Assembly: GCA_029210205.1 (NCBI GenBank)
Contig: JARGOD010000019.1
Location: 1-61,286 of the forward strand
Length of the DNA: 61,286 nt
Reading direction: 5' to 3'
Origin: Verrucomicrobiales bacterium
GTDB taxonomy: Bacteria; Verrucomicrobiota; Verrucomicrobiia; Verrucomicrobiales; DEV007
Shown: piece after piece, positions 1 through 7,685 of the stretch
How positions within the stretch are numbered: the first letter of the stretch is position 1
Layout: every line of letters starts with the position of its first letter
Notes under the pieces: generated by a model
Database searches by the model: none
Told to the model about the DNA's origin: nothing
Seen by the model: the letters and a program-made list of their open reading frames with translations, nothing else
Program-made: the position numbers and the translations under genes

Positions 1-1302
1 ATACATCTCCCGCGACGCTTCCGCCTCGCCGCCGTGCCACAAAATTGCCTCTTCCAAGTTTCGGGCGCGTCCGTCGTGCAGAAAAAAAGTGTGACCGTTC
101 ACTGCTTCGGTCAGGCCGATGCCCCAGAGCGGGGGAGTCCGCCATTCGCTGCCGCTCGCTTCAAAGTCGGGCCTACCGTCGGCAAGATCCGGCCCCATGT
201 CGTGGAGGAGCATATCGGTGTAGGGACGGATGGTTTGCCCGGCGAGCTCGGGGATGCCGGGGACTGCCTCGGCGGTTTGCCACTCCGGGGTGTGACAGGC
301 GGTGCAGTTCGCCTGCGTGAAGAGTGCTTTGCCGCGAATCACTTTCGGATCCTTCAAATCCCGTCGCGCGGGCGGGGCGAGCGTTTGCTGATAAACGACG
401 ACACGGTTGAGGGTTTTTTCATCGAGCTCCGGTTCAGGATCGATGTAGACCTCGCTCATCTTTTCAAATTGTGACTCGGTGAGGGCCTCTTGAGGATGTA
501 TCGCGGAAGTAATCCCGATATCGCCATGAAAAGCACTCGCGGTCTGCTGGCGGAGGGTTGGTTGGTTGGCTTTCCATCCGAAGCGTCCTGTTCCCACTCG
601 CGCAGTTTCCGGATTCCATACCCTGTTCGCCCGCCCTGAGATGCCGTCGCCATTTTTATCATCAGGATCTTCTGCGGCGAGCAGCGCCTCTTCGGGAATC
701 GCTTCGAGCAGGCCAAGGCCATGCACCGGCAGGGCGAGGCGTGGGCTAATGAGGAGATTCTCGGGCAACTCGGTCCCAGCGAGAATCTCGTAGCGAGGCT
801 TTCGCAAAGAGTAGACATTGCCGTCGGCAAAGGTTCCTTCAATTTCTTCATAGGTGATCCTGACATTGCCCTCAGGCTCAACGCCGGGGATGGCACGAAC
901 GCCGAGTTGCGTGCCGAGGGAGGGAACCGGAAAGGGGCCTCCGGTTTCGGTTTTACCCGGAAGGCTCAGGCGAAAAAGCAGGCCAACGAGGGGTTCATCG
1001 CCAACCGGCGGGGCACCGCGTCCATCTCTGAGGTGACATTCGGAGCAGGAGCGGGCGTTGAAAAGCGGGCCAAGTCCATCACGCGCCGTCGTCGAGGCGG
1101 GAGCGATGACCCAGTTCTTGTTGAAAAATGAATTCCCGATCACATGCGCACGCCGGTTCTCGCGCGAGATGTTGGCAAGCGGGAGCGAGAATGCATTCTG
1201 CCCATCCTGGAAGACCGTTGTTTCCCCTCCGCTCAGTGACTCGTCCACCGTTGTGGAGAGAGAGCTTATGATAATCAGGGAAATGATCCGAAGAAAACCC
1301 AT
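1..1302 (-). CDS. Di-heme oxidoreductase (DHOR/DUF1111 family), partial
   Basis: The gene starts at 1302 (ATG) and is still open at base 1, so only the first 434 residues are present. A hydrophobic N-terminus (about residues 3-18) suggests export to the periplasm. Two heme c attachment sites are visible: CSECH at 86-90 and CTACH at 333-337. Family blocks seen include GRFGWKANQPT, AFHGDIGIT and FLHDGRARNLEEAILWHG, which identify the DUF1111 di-heme (putative peroxidase or thiol-oxidoreductase-like) family. It begins 34 bases after the last gene of the metal-uptake operon on the same strand, so co-transcription is possible. Family members elsewhere are often found next to iron-uptake genes (imelysin-type), which fits this position. 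The substrate is unknown. The family call is firm; the link to metal uptake is inference. Confidence 0.88.
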   Translation of the reverse strand, partial: MGFLRIISLIIISSLSTTVDESLSGGETTVFQDGQNAFSLPLANISRENRRAHVIGNSFFNKNWVIAPASTTARDGLGPLFNARSCSECHLRDGRGAPPVGDEPLVGLLFRLSLPGKTETGGPFPVPSLGTQLGVRAIPGVEPEGNVRITYEEIEGTFADGNVYSLRKPRYEILAGTELPENLLISPRLALPVHGLGLLEAIPEEALLAAEDPDDKNGDGISGRANRVWNPETARVGTGRFGWKANQPTLRQQTASAFHGDIGITSAIHPQEALTESQFEKMSEVYIDPEPELDEKTLNRVVVYQQTLAPPARRDLKDPKVIRGKALFTQANCTACHTPEWQTAEAVPGIPELAGQTIRPYTDMLLHDMGPDLADGRPDFEASGSEWRTPPLWGIGLTEAVNGHTFFLHDGRARNLEEAILWHGGEAEASREMY

Positions 1303-1336
1303 TCGGTAACGATGGCACCTGAGGAGACAGTTCGCA

Positions 1337-2266
1337 CTATTTTCCAGCGAGGGATTCTTCAAAAACCGGATCGGCCAGTTCGCGACTTCGGAGCTTTTTC
1401 ACGACGATTCCTTCGGTCGGGCTGAAGAGCCACGCGAGGGTGAAGAGAATTCCCGCCGCGAGGGCAATCATCCCCGAAGTGGTGGTCGCATCCATTCCAA
1501 ACCAACCTGGAACGATGAGAGCTCCGACATGACCGATCAAAGCTGAAGCAGCCGCCGTTATGGAGGCGATGATCAGCATCGCGGGGAGCTTGCGCGTCAG
1601 AAGCAGTGCCGTCGCCGGAGGTACGATCAGCATCGCGATGACGATGATGCTGCCGACGGATTCAAACGCCGCCACGGTCGTCACTGCAACCATGGTCATG
1701 AGAAGGTAATGGAGAAATTGAGAAGAGAATCCCAGCGTGTCCGCGAGAGCTCCATCGAAAGCACCGAGACGGAATTCTTTGAAGAGAACAAGAATGATGA
1801 GAAGATTCGCGAGAAGGGCTCCACCGTTTACGATTGCCGCCCTGGGAATTCCCGTTTGCCCCACCGTATCGAGAGGAGTCATTTCCAGTGCGCCATAGAG
1901 CACACAACCAGGATCGAGATCAACATGATCAGCAGCTTGTCGAATCATGATGAGGCCAATCGCGAAGAGGGTCGTGAAAACGATCCCCATCGCGGCTCCG
2001 CGATCAACGTTTCCAAATCGCGCGATCCACTGCGTGAATAGAGCAGTGAGGACACCCGCAATCGCTGCCCCGAAAAACATCGGCACACTCGCTCGCGTCC
2101 CCGTGATGAGGAAAGCGATCGCGAGTCCCGGTAGGACCGCATGGCTGATCGCGTCGCCCATCATGCTCATCTTTCGCAGGACGAGGAAACAACCCGGCAA
2201 GGCGCAGGCGACCGCGCAGAGGGCACCGACGACAACGATCCAGGTATCAAAAGAAGTCCAGTTCAT
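1337..2266 (-). CDS. Metal (Mn/Zn/Fe) ABC transporter permease, ABC-3 family
   Basis: A 309-residue inner-membrane permease with about eight or nine hydrophobic segments and the ABC-3 family blocks LRKMSMMGDAISHAVLPG near residues 27-44 and FESVGSIIVIAMLIVPPATA near 200-220. Such proteins pair with a second permease to form the channel through which an ATPase drives Mn, Zn or Fe(II) delivered by a TroA-type binding protein. Its start codon overlaps the stop of the upstream permease by four bases (2263-2266), implying translational coupling. Length is ordinary for TroD/ZnuB-type subunits, and unlike its partner it has no extra C-terminal domain. The metal cannot be read from the permease itself. 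Confidence 0.93.
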   Translation of the reverse strand: MNWTSFDTWIVVVGALCAVACALPGCFLVLRKMSMMGDAISHAVLPGLAIAFLITGTRASVPMFFGAAIAGVLTALFTQWIARFGNVDRGAAMGIVFTTLFAIGLIMIRQAADHVDLDPGCVLYGALEMTPLDTVGQTGIPRAAIVNGGALLANLLIILVLFKEFRLGAFDGALADTLGFSSQFLHYLLMTMVAVTTVAAFESVGSIIVIAMLIVPPATALLLTRKLPAMLIIASITAAASALIGHVGALIVPGWFGMDATTTSGMIALAAGILFTLAWLFSPTEGIVVKKLRSRELADPVFEESLAGK

Positions 2267-3597
2267 GAAACAGGGTGAGGGCTGGGAGGGACGGGCGTGG
2301 TGACTGACTCTTTCTCAAGAAACTCCTCCAACTCATGCACCAACTCAGGTCCGAGGATGTGCTCAACGAGGTCGGCATCGCGATCGACGTGGCTTGGTGC
2401 GATGTCGGCGTAGTAGATGAGGTAAGTTTCCCAAAGGCGGTGATTTCGCGTGACGCGGGCCGCCTCTCCGAATCCGGATTCGGAGAGGCGGAGCATCCCC
2501 GGGCCGGCTGGTTCGAGATGGTCTTCCCGTTTTGCGATTTTCAGAATACTTCTCAATTCCCGAACGCTCCAACTACGCTTCGACTGAAGTGCCGGTCTTG
2601 GAAAGGGCGTGTTGCTGACATCGCCCTGGCCTTGCTCTTCTTCGAGAATCTCATAAGCGGCGCGGAGAAAATGCTGGCGGTCCACTTTTCGGCGAAGCCG
2701 ATACTGACGGAAGAGGCGGGGAATAACACCGCGTGGTGGCGCGAAAAGCATGCTGAGGAGAAAGAGCGACGCAGCGACCAATACGATCACCGCTCCGGCA
2801 GGCAGATTTGGCGTGAGCGCACTGATGGAAGCGCCGAGCCACCCACTCACACCGCCAATTGCGGCCGAGAGCAGCATCATTGGCAGGAGTCGCTGGGTCC
2901 AAAAGCGCGCCGCTGTTGCCGGGGTTATAAGAAAAGCGATGATCAAAATTAGTCCAACCGCCTGCAGTCCGATCACGGTCACCGCCGTGACAAGTCCGAG
3001 GAGGAGGACATCGAGAAAGAAAGTCGGCCAGCCCTGAGCGGCAGCATAGGCGTCGTCAAAACAGAGGAGGAGGAACTCCTTCAAAAAGAGAATCGAAACG
3101 AGCGAGGCAATCCCCGCGACGACAGCGATGAGAAGGAAATCCGACTGCACCATCGAAGCCGTCTTTCCGTAGATGAACGACTCAAGGCCGGCGGCACTCG
3201 CTCCGGGTAGGCTTTGCACCATCTGAAGGCTCGCAACCCCGATTCCGAAAAAGACGCTCAGGACAAACCCCATCGCGACGTCGTCGCGCAGCCGCGTCGT
3301 GTTCCGAATCAGGAGCATCGTGAAAAGCCCGGCGACTCCCGAGATCGTCGCCCCGAGGAGAAGTCCGGGGAGTGATTTCCCGGTTCCTCCGAGGGTGACC
3401 ATGATCGCAAAGGCAATCGCGACGCCGGGAAGGGTGGCATGCGAGAGGGCATCACCCATGAGCGAACGTTTGCGCAGGAGGAGGAAGGAGCCAATCAATC
3501 CCGCCGCGACACCGAGAAGCGTCGTGCTGAGGACAACAAGGCGCGTGTTGTAGTTCTGCAGGAGAACGACTTCAATGATTTCAGCAAGCTCCGGCAT
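2263..3597 (-). CDS. Metal ABC transporter permease with C-terminal DtxR-like domain
   Basis: A 444-residue protein made of two parts. Residues 1 to about 290 are an ABC-3 permease with many membrane segments and the blocks LLRKRSLMGDALSHATLPG and LQAVGLILIIAFLITPATAA. Residues about 300-444 are soluble and resemble the helix-turn-helix end plus metal-binding/dimerisation domain of DtxR/MntR repressors: a LSESGFGEA..TRNHRLWETYL block followed by DLVEHILGPELVHELEEFL. These align with the His (RxHR) and Glu-His (EH) metal ligands of MntR. Ordinary permeases of this family have about 280-300 residues. The domain may sense metal on the cytoplasmic side and gate transport, but that is inference. 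It lies five bases after the ATPase gene and overlaps the next permease by four. Confidence 0.9.
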   Translation of the reverse strand: MPELAEIIEVVLLQNYNTRLVVLSTTLLGVAAGLIGSFLLLRKRSLMGDALSHATLPGVAIAFAIMVTLGGTGKSLPGLLLGATISGVAGLFTMLLIRNTTRLRDDVAMGFVLSVFFGIGVASLQMVQSLPGASAAGLESFIYGKTASMVQSDFLLIAVVAGIASLVSILFLKEFLLLCFDDAYAAAQGWPTFFLDVLLLGLVTAVTVIGLQAVGLILIIAFLITPATAARFWTQRLLPMMLLSAAIGGVSGWLGASISALTPNLPAGAVIVLVAASLFLLSMLFAPPRGVIPRLFRQYRLRRKVDRQHFLRAAYEILEEEQGQGDVSNTPFPRPALQSKRSWSVRELRSILKIAKREDHLEPAGPGMLRLSESGFGEAARVTRNHRLWETYLIYYADIAPSHVDRDADLVEHILGPELVHELEEFLEKESVTTPVPPSPHPVS

Positions 3598-3602
3598 AAT
3601 TG

Positions 3603-4430
3603 CTAGTCAACGGTATGCTTCAAGGCCTCGGCCGCTTTCTCGAGGAGGCTTAACTTACCGCCGTAGGTCTTCTGCAAGTTCTCACGGGTGAAAGTTGTCT
3701 CCGAAGGCCCTGAAGCGACGACCCGCATGTTCAGCAGAACGAGCCAGTCGAAGTAGGTCGTCACTGTTGCAAGATCGTGATGAACGACGAGGCAGGTTTT
3801 CCCTTTCTCACTCAGAGTCCGCAAGAGTGAGACGATCGCCTCCTCGGTCGCGGCATCGACGGCAGCGAAGGGTTCATCCATGAGGTAAAGCTCGGCATCC
3901 TGCATGAGAGCACGGGCAAGGAAGACGCGTTGTTGCTGTCCGCCTGAGAGCTGGCTGATCTGCCGGTCGGCAAGATGCCCGATCCCGACCTGGTCGAGAC
4001 AATCGCGGGCTTTTTCCGACTCCTCCTTCGTGACCCGGCGAAACCAACCGAGACGCCGGTAAGCCCCCATCGCGACGACATCGAGGGCGCTCACAGGAAA
4101 GTCCCAGTCAACACTCTCGCGCTGCGGAACATAAGCAACGAGGTGACGTTGCTCTCTATAAGGTTTTCCATAGATTCCGATTTCTCCCGACGCTCGTGGG
4201 ATGAGATCGAGACATGCCTTAATCAGAGTGCTCTTGCCCGCTCCGTTTGGTCCGACGACCCCGACGAGCTTCCCGTCCGGAATGTCGAGATCGACGTCCC
4301 AGAGGACAGGCTTGCGATGATAAGCCACGGTGAGGTCGTGAATCGCGAGGGGCGCGTCGTCGGGATGAAATGAAAGATCTTCCCCGGCTGCATCGCCGGC
4401 AGGGGAGAGACGTTTAAACAATTGGTTCAT
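3603..4430 (-). CDS. troB: Metal ABC transporter ATP-binding protein
   Basis: A 275-residue ABC ATPase. It shows Walker [10 protein letters not shown] (near residue 60), a Q-loop in [21 protein letters not shown], the signature [15 protein letters not shown], Walker [13 protein letters not shown] and a switch His in LVVHHDL. The [12 protein letters not shown] block is typical of the Mn/Zn/Fe (TroB/MntB) branch. It powers metal import through the two permeases encoded just downstream. A tail of some 15 residues before the domain is unremarkable. The gene follows the porin gene after 29 bases and sits inside one minus-strand operon that begins at the binding-protein gene. The symbol follows the Treponema tro naming and is given by homology only. 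Confidence 0.94.
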   Translation of the reverse strand: MNQLFKRLSPAGDAAGEDLSFHPDDAPLAIHDLTVAYHRKPVLWDVDLDIPDGKLVGVVGPNGAGKSTLIKACLDLIPRASGEIGIYGKPYREQRHLVAYVPQRESVDWDFPVSALDVVAMGAYRRLGWFRRVTKEESEKARDCLDQVGIGHLADRQISQLSGGQQQRVFLARALMQDAELYLMDEPFAAVDAATEEAIVSLLRTLSEKGKTCLVVHHDLATVTTYFDWLVLLNMRVVASGPSETTFTRENLQKTYGGKLSLLEKAAEALKHTVD

Positions 4431-4459
4431 ACAAATCGGAAAGTTGGCGAAATTGAGTC

Positions 4460-5641
4460 TCAGAAACTGATCTCGCCGCGGATGCCAACAGCGAGGGCGT
4501 CTCTGCCGCTGAAATGAGGTCCAACAATATACTGAACGTCAGGCTGTATCGCAAAATTTTCGTTCACCTGGACCCGGTAGGTCGCTTCGATAACTGTTTC
4601 TGAACCTGTCATGCCGGGAGTAGCATTCAGGTAGTCGTCGCCGAAGGTCGTGTGATTCACGGCTACCCCGAGTGCGTCCTCTCGAGTGAAGAGGTGGCTG
4701 GCGACGAGGCCGGCGTCCACTTGATTCGTCGCGACAACACGATCATCGCTTCCGGCAATACTTCCACGAACGAAAACATCGAGGCATTGGCTATCCTCAC
4801 CGCCATCGATGATTCGGTGATCAACAATTCCGTAGATCGCACCGAGACCGTCGACGGTGTTCCCTGTCGAGAATTGGGTGAAGTCACCGGTGTGCCAATA
4901 GCCACCAAATTTTGCGACGCTGTTTTCTTGAAAGTTGAATCCTGCTTCTGAAAACACAGCGAATCCTGATGGGCCACCGAAGTTCCATTCAAAACCGCGG
5001 TCTCTCGGGCCACCTGGTCCGGCATTGCCCGTGAACACTGCCGTTTGCAAATACCACTCTCCAGTGGGCGAATAGCGGTATAGTGCTCCCGGAGCGGCCA
5101 GTGGGAAGATGGGTCCCGGCATGTTTGCCGACTGTGTGTTGAAGGGAGCAAAGGCGGATCCGATAAAAAGCGAACCCGGCTCAGAAACCATAAAGTCATC
5201 ATCGATCGCAAACTGACCAATGCGCAAAAGACTGTCTCCTTCTCCCAGCGCCTGTTCGAAGTAGAGATGGTAAATGTTAAAGTTTGTATTCGTATAGATG
5301 TTGCTGACGACTCCGAGGTCACCGACAATATTGCCTGAGAAGTCGCTGCCGTGTCCTGCAAATGCACTCACAACAAAACTCGCGCCTTCCCAGCCGAAGA
5401 GGACATCGAGATCAATTTCGGCTCCGATATCGAAAGTTCCCATTGCTGTCCCACCGGTTTGAAATCCTCCCCTTGTGTTGTGGAAGTAGTCGAACACGTA
5501 GCCAAAGTAGGGAGTGACTGCGGCATCAGGTGCTTCAAACTCGACCGCCTTAGCGGAGTGGTCGTTAATCGTTTCTCCTGCATTCAGGAGAGAGGAACAA
5601 AGGATGAGCACGCCAAGGAGAGCGGTAGCGGAATTCTTCAT
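4460..5641 (-). CDS. OprB-like outer-membrane porin
   Basis: A 393-residue protein with an N-terminal signal peptide (hydrophobic residues 7-20, likely cleavage after NAG near 22) and alternating aromatic/small-residue strands typical of a beta-barrel. The C-terminus ends in Phe (GIRGEISF), the usual outer-membrane assembly signal. The block [20 protein letters not shown] followed by PDVQYIVGP and DALAVGIRG matches the end of the carbohydrate-selective porin OprB family. It is placed between the metal-binding lipoprotein gene and the ATPase gene of one operon, so the parsimonious guess is a channel that lets the metal, or a metal chelate, cross the outer membrane. The porin family is fairly clear; the cargo is inference. 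A GC-rich hairpin lies just upstream. Confidence 0.85.
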   Translation of the reverse strand: MKNSATALLGVLILCSSLLNAGETINDHSAKAVEFEAPDAAVTPYFGYVFDYFHNTRGGFQTGGTAMGTFDIGAEIDLDVLFGWEGASFVVSAFAGHGSDFSGNIVGDLGVVSNIYTNTNFNIYHLYFEQALGEGDSLLRIGQFAIDDDFMVSEPGSLFIGSAFAPFNTQSANMPGPIFPLAAPGALYRYSPTGEWYLQTAVFTGNAGPGGPRDRGFEWNFGGPSGFAVFSEAGFNFQENSVAKFGGYWHTGDFTQFSTGNTVDGLGAIYGIVDHRIIDGGEDSQCLDVFVRGSIAGSDDRVVATNQVDAGLVASHLFTREDALGVAVNHTTFGDDYLNATPGMTGSETVIEATYRVQVNENFAIQPDVQYIVGPHFSGRDALAVGIRGEISF

Positions 5642-5664
5642 GATGGCAGAAGCGGGGAAGTGAT

Positions 5665-5693
5665 GCGCCCCGGCATAGATAATCCGGGGGCGC
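5665..5693 (-). other. GC-rich hairpin between binding-protein and porin genes
   Basis: Arms GCGCCCCGG (5665-5673) and CCGGGGGCGC (5684-5693) are complementary apart from one bulged base, around a 10-base AT-rich loop. There is no T-run after it on the minus strand, so it is not a classical terminator. In the transcript it would sit between the binding-protein stop and the porin start. It could stabilise the upstream message or act as a partial terminator that sets different levels for the two genes. Confidence 0.45.
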
Positions 5694-5737
5694 TGAACAA
5701 AAGTATCGATGAAAAAAGAAACAAAAACAGGAAAGCG

Positions 5738-6760
5738 CTACTGCGAAAGCTTTCCCTTGAGCCCTTTTTCCGGAGCCGTGCCACCTAAGGCCCGGGCGAT
5801 CGTCGTGGCATTATGATCAATCATCCCAAGGTAAGTGCCCTCATAGGTTCCCGAAGGGCCCATGGCATCGGAAAACAGTTCCCCTCCGATACCTACCTGG
5901 TGACCCTTCGCCTCCGCTCCTTCAGCGAGAGCTCGGATATTTTTGTCGGAGACCGAAGACTCAATGAAAATCGCGGGAATCTTTTTGTCCGCTAAAAAGG
6001 TGACAAGATCTTCGATATCTTTGACGCCGGCTTCTGATTCCGTGCTGATTCCCTGAATTCCTTTTACTTCGAGACCATAGGCCCGAGCCATGTATCCAAA
6101 AGCATCATGAGCGGTCACGAGGACCCGCTTTTCCTCGGGAATCGACGAAATCACTTTCTTTGCATAAGCGTCGAGCTTGACGAGTTCCTGCTTGTAGGCT
6201 GTCGCATTTTTAATGTAGCTGTCAGTACCCTCGGGATCGTAGGCCGCCAGTCCCTCGGATACAACGTCGACGGCTTTGATCCAGCCCTGCACATCCATCC
6301 AGACATGCGGGTCATAGTGATCTTCTTCATCAGTGATAACATAGCTGCCCTGGTCGAGGATCTCCTCAGTCACGGCATACACTGACTTGCCGGAACGAGC
6401 CATGCGAACGAGCACGTCACCCATCTTGCCTTCGAGGTTCAGCCCGTTGTAGAAAATTACGTCCGCTTGCTGCAGAGATTTGATGTCAGGAGCAGTTGGC
6501 TTGTAAAGATGCGGATCGACTCCCGAACCGATCATTCCACTTACATTGGCTCGATCGCCAGCAACTTCGCGAACAATGTCAGCGATCATGGCGACTGTCG
6601 CGGTTACTTCGAAAGGAACCTCAGCCGACGTTACGGATGTCTCCTCGGTGCAGGAAGTGAAGAGACCTGAGAGAGAAATCAAAGCCGCGCCGACAAAGGC
6701 ACGAAAACGGCGATTGGGGCATGAAGCGGCGGATCTAATAGACTTTTCTACGGAATTCAT
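5738..6760 (-). CDS. troA: TroA-type metal-binding lipoprotein of ABC transporter
   Basis: A 340-residue member of the cluster A-1 (ZnuA/TroA/PsaA) metal-binding proteins. The N-terminus carries a hydrophobic stretch ending in a probable lipobox, LFTSC (Cys near 37), so it should be lipid-anchored in the periplasm. Likely metal ligands are His in DPHLYKP, His in YDPHVWMDV, His in VTAHDAFGYMARAYGLEV and Asp in MIDHNATTIA. A His rather than Glu at the third position resembles TroA more than PsaA/MntC. The region between the first two ligands has only a short acidic His segment (DEEDHYD), not the long His-rich loop of many ZnuA proteins. First gene of the minus-strand operon; its promoter region holds two overlapping palindromes shared with the divergent regulator gene. 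Confidence 0.93.
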   Translation of the reverse strand: MNSVEKSIRSAASCPNRRFRAFVGAALISLSGLFTSCTEETSVTSAEVPFEVTATVAMIADIVREVAGDRANVSGMIGSGVDPHLYKPTAPDIKSLQQADVIFYNGLNLEGKMGDVLVRMARSGKSVYAVTEEILDQGSYVITDEEDHYDPHVWMDVQGWIKAVDVVSEGLAAYDPEGTDSYIKNATAYKQELVKLDAYAKKVISSIPEEKRVLVTAHDAFGYMARAYGLEVKGIQGISTESEAGVKDIEDLVTFLADKKIPAIFIESSVSDKNIRALAEGAEAKGHQVGIGGELFSDAMGPSGTYEGTYLGMIDHNATTIARALGGTAPEKGLKGKLSQ

Positions 6761-6777
6761 GAAACAAACATCGATCC

Positions 6778-6811
6778 TTATCTTGAGTTATCAAGATAAA
6801 AATCTTGATAA
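6778..6811. promoter_or_regulatory. Overlapping palindromic operator for DtxR-type regulator
   Basis: Two perfect inverted repeats overlap. TTATCTTGA (6778-6786) pairs with TCAAGATAA (6791-6799) across GTTA. TTATCAAGAT (6788-6797) pairs with ATCTTGATAA (6802-6811) across AAAA. The middle half-site belongs to both. The element lies in the 79-base gap between the divergent binding-protein gene and the DtxR/MntR-type regulator gene, exactly where such a regulator would bind its own promoter and the transporter promoter. The repeats are seen directly; the bound protein is inferred from position. Confidence 0.75.
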
Positions 6812-6832
6812 GTGCAGCAATGAATTTAAGAT
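6805..6832 (+). promoter_or_regulatory. Predicted promoter of DtxR-type regulator, leaderless start
   Basis: A -35-like TTGATA (6805-6810) and a -10-like TAAGAT (6827-6832) are separated by 16 bases. The -35 is embedded in the right arm of the palindromic operator. Transcription would start around 6839-6840, at or next to the ATG (6840), and no ribosome-binding site precedes that ATG, so the message may be leaderless. Confidence 0.45.
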
Positions 6833-6839
6833 CAATTAA

Positions 6840-7493
6840 ATGGCGACCAGCACAGAAGAAAATTATCTAAAAGTTATCCTTCATCTTGAGGACCGCAAAG
6901 GAGCTGCGACGGTTGGAGAGATTGCCACCGAACTCGAGCTCACTTCGGGTTCGGTCACGACCATGATGCACGCCCTGAGTGACAAGGGGCTCATTGACTA
7001 CACGCCGCGCCGCGGGCTTAAACTTCAACCACGCGGACGTCTCGCCGCTCTCCGCGTCGTGCGCCGCCATCGTCTCATCGAACTTTTTCTTGTCGACGTC
7101 ATGAAGTTCGACTGGTCAGAAGTTCATGACGAAGCGGAAGATCTGGAGCATGTCATTTCAGATCGACTCCTTGATCGCATGGATGAAATGCTGGGGCGTC
7201 CGACACACGACCCGCATGGCGACCCTATTCCTGACAAGAACGGAGAAGTTGCAGTCGACGTTTCCTTCCCGCTCGCTGAGGCCGGGGAGGGGCACTATCG
7301 CGTTGTGAGAGTCAGCGACGGTGACTCTTCAATCCTCGAGTGGCTGAATGAAAAAGAAATGAAGATTGGAGGCGAGTTCGAACTTAACCGGAAAGATCGT
7401 GCGGCCGGAATCCTCGAGATCCGACGAAAATCAGGCGAGACCCTTCAAGTGGGCCTGGAACTTGCCCGCCAGATGTTCGTCGAAGAGGTATAG
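6840..7493 (+). CDS. DtxR/MntR-family metal-dependent transcriptional regulator
   Basis: A 217-residue repressor with the full three-part layout. A winged helix-turn-helix spans about residues 5-70 (STEENYLKVILHLE, VGEIATELELTSGSVTTMMHAL, KGLIDYTPRRGLKL). A metal-binding/dimerisation domain spans about 70-140 (RVVRRHRLIELFLVDVM, DEAEDLEHVISDRLLDRMDEML). A C-terminal SH3-like FeoA-type domain covers about 150-217. In this family metal (Mn or Fe) loading promotes DNA binding and shuts down uptake. It is transcribed divergently from the transporter operon, with palindromic repeats overlapping its own probable -35. Which metal it senses is not decided by sequence; the TroA-like partner favours Mn or Zn/Fe. 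Confidence 0.93.
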   Translation: MATSTEENYLKVILHLEDRKGAATVGEIATELELTSGSVTTMMHALSDKGLIDYTPRRGLKLQPRGRLAALRVVRRHRLIELFLVDVMKFDWSEVHDEAEDLEHVISDRLLDRMDEMLGRPTHDPHGDPIPDKNGEVAVDVSFPLAEAGEGHYRVVRVSDGDSSILEWLNEKEMKIGGEFELNRKDRAAGILEIRRKSGETLQVGLELARQMFVEEV

Positions 7494-7556
7494 GTAATAG
7501 TTCCTCTTTCGGACGGGGAGGGAAGGCAGCCCTCATCTGCTGAAAACCCGCTTCAG

Positions 7557-7646
7557 TGGCGGACAGAGTGGGATTCGAACCCACGGTAGAGTTACCCCTA
7601 CACACGCTTTCCAAGCGTGCTCCTTAAACCGCTCAGACATCTGTCC
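7557..7646 (-). tRNA. tRNA-Ser (anticodon GGA)
   Basis: On the minus strand the acceptor stem GGACAGA (from 7646) pairs with TCTGTCC, followed by the discriminator G and an encoded CCA (7557-7559). The anticodon stem CACGC/GCGTG encloses the loop TTGGAAA with anticodon GGA (plus-strand 7610-7612). A long variable arm (TGTAGGGGTAACTCTACC region) and the T-loop GGTTCGAATCC are present, as expected for a class II serine tRNA. Confidence 0.96.
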
Positions 7647-7685
7647 TATACTGCGCTAAAGTGCGAACGGCAACAGTGCTTGAAA

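Noticed and set aside
34-474. Plus-strand open frames at the left edge (also 45-320, 721-1131)
   Set aside because: They are antisense to the in-frame minus-strand di-heme oxidoreductase, which has two CXXCH sites and conserved blocks throughout.
7617-7685. Upstream extension of the L,D-transpeptidase-like gene
   Set aside because: It overlaps the tRNA-Ser gene; ATG 7686 gives a proper N-terminus before the signal peptide.
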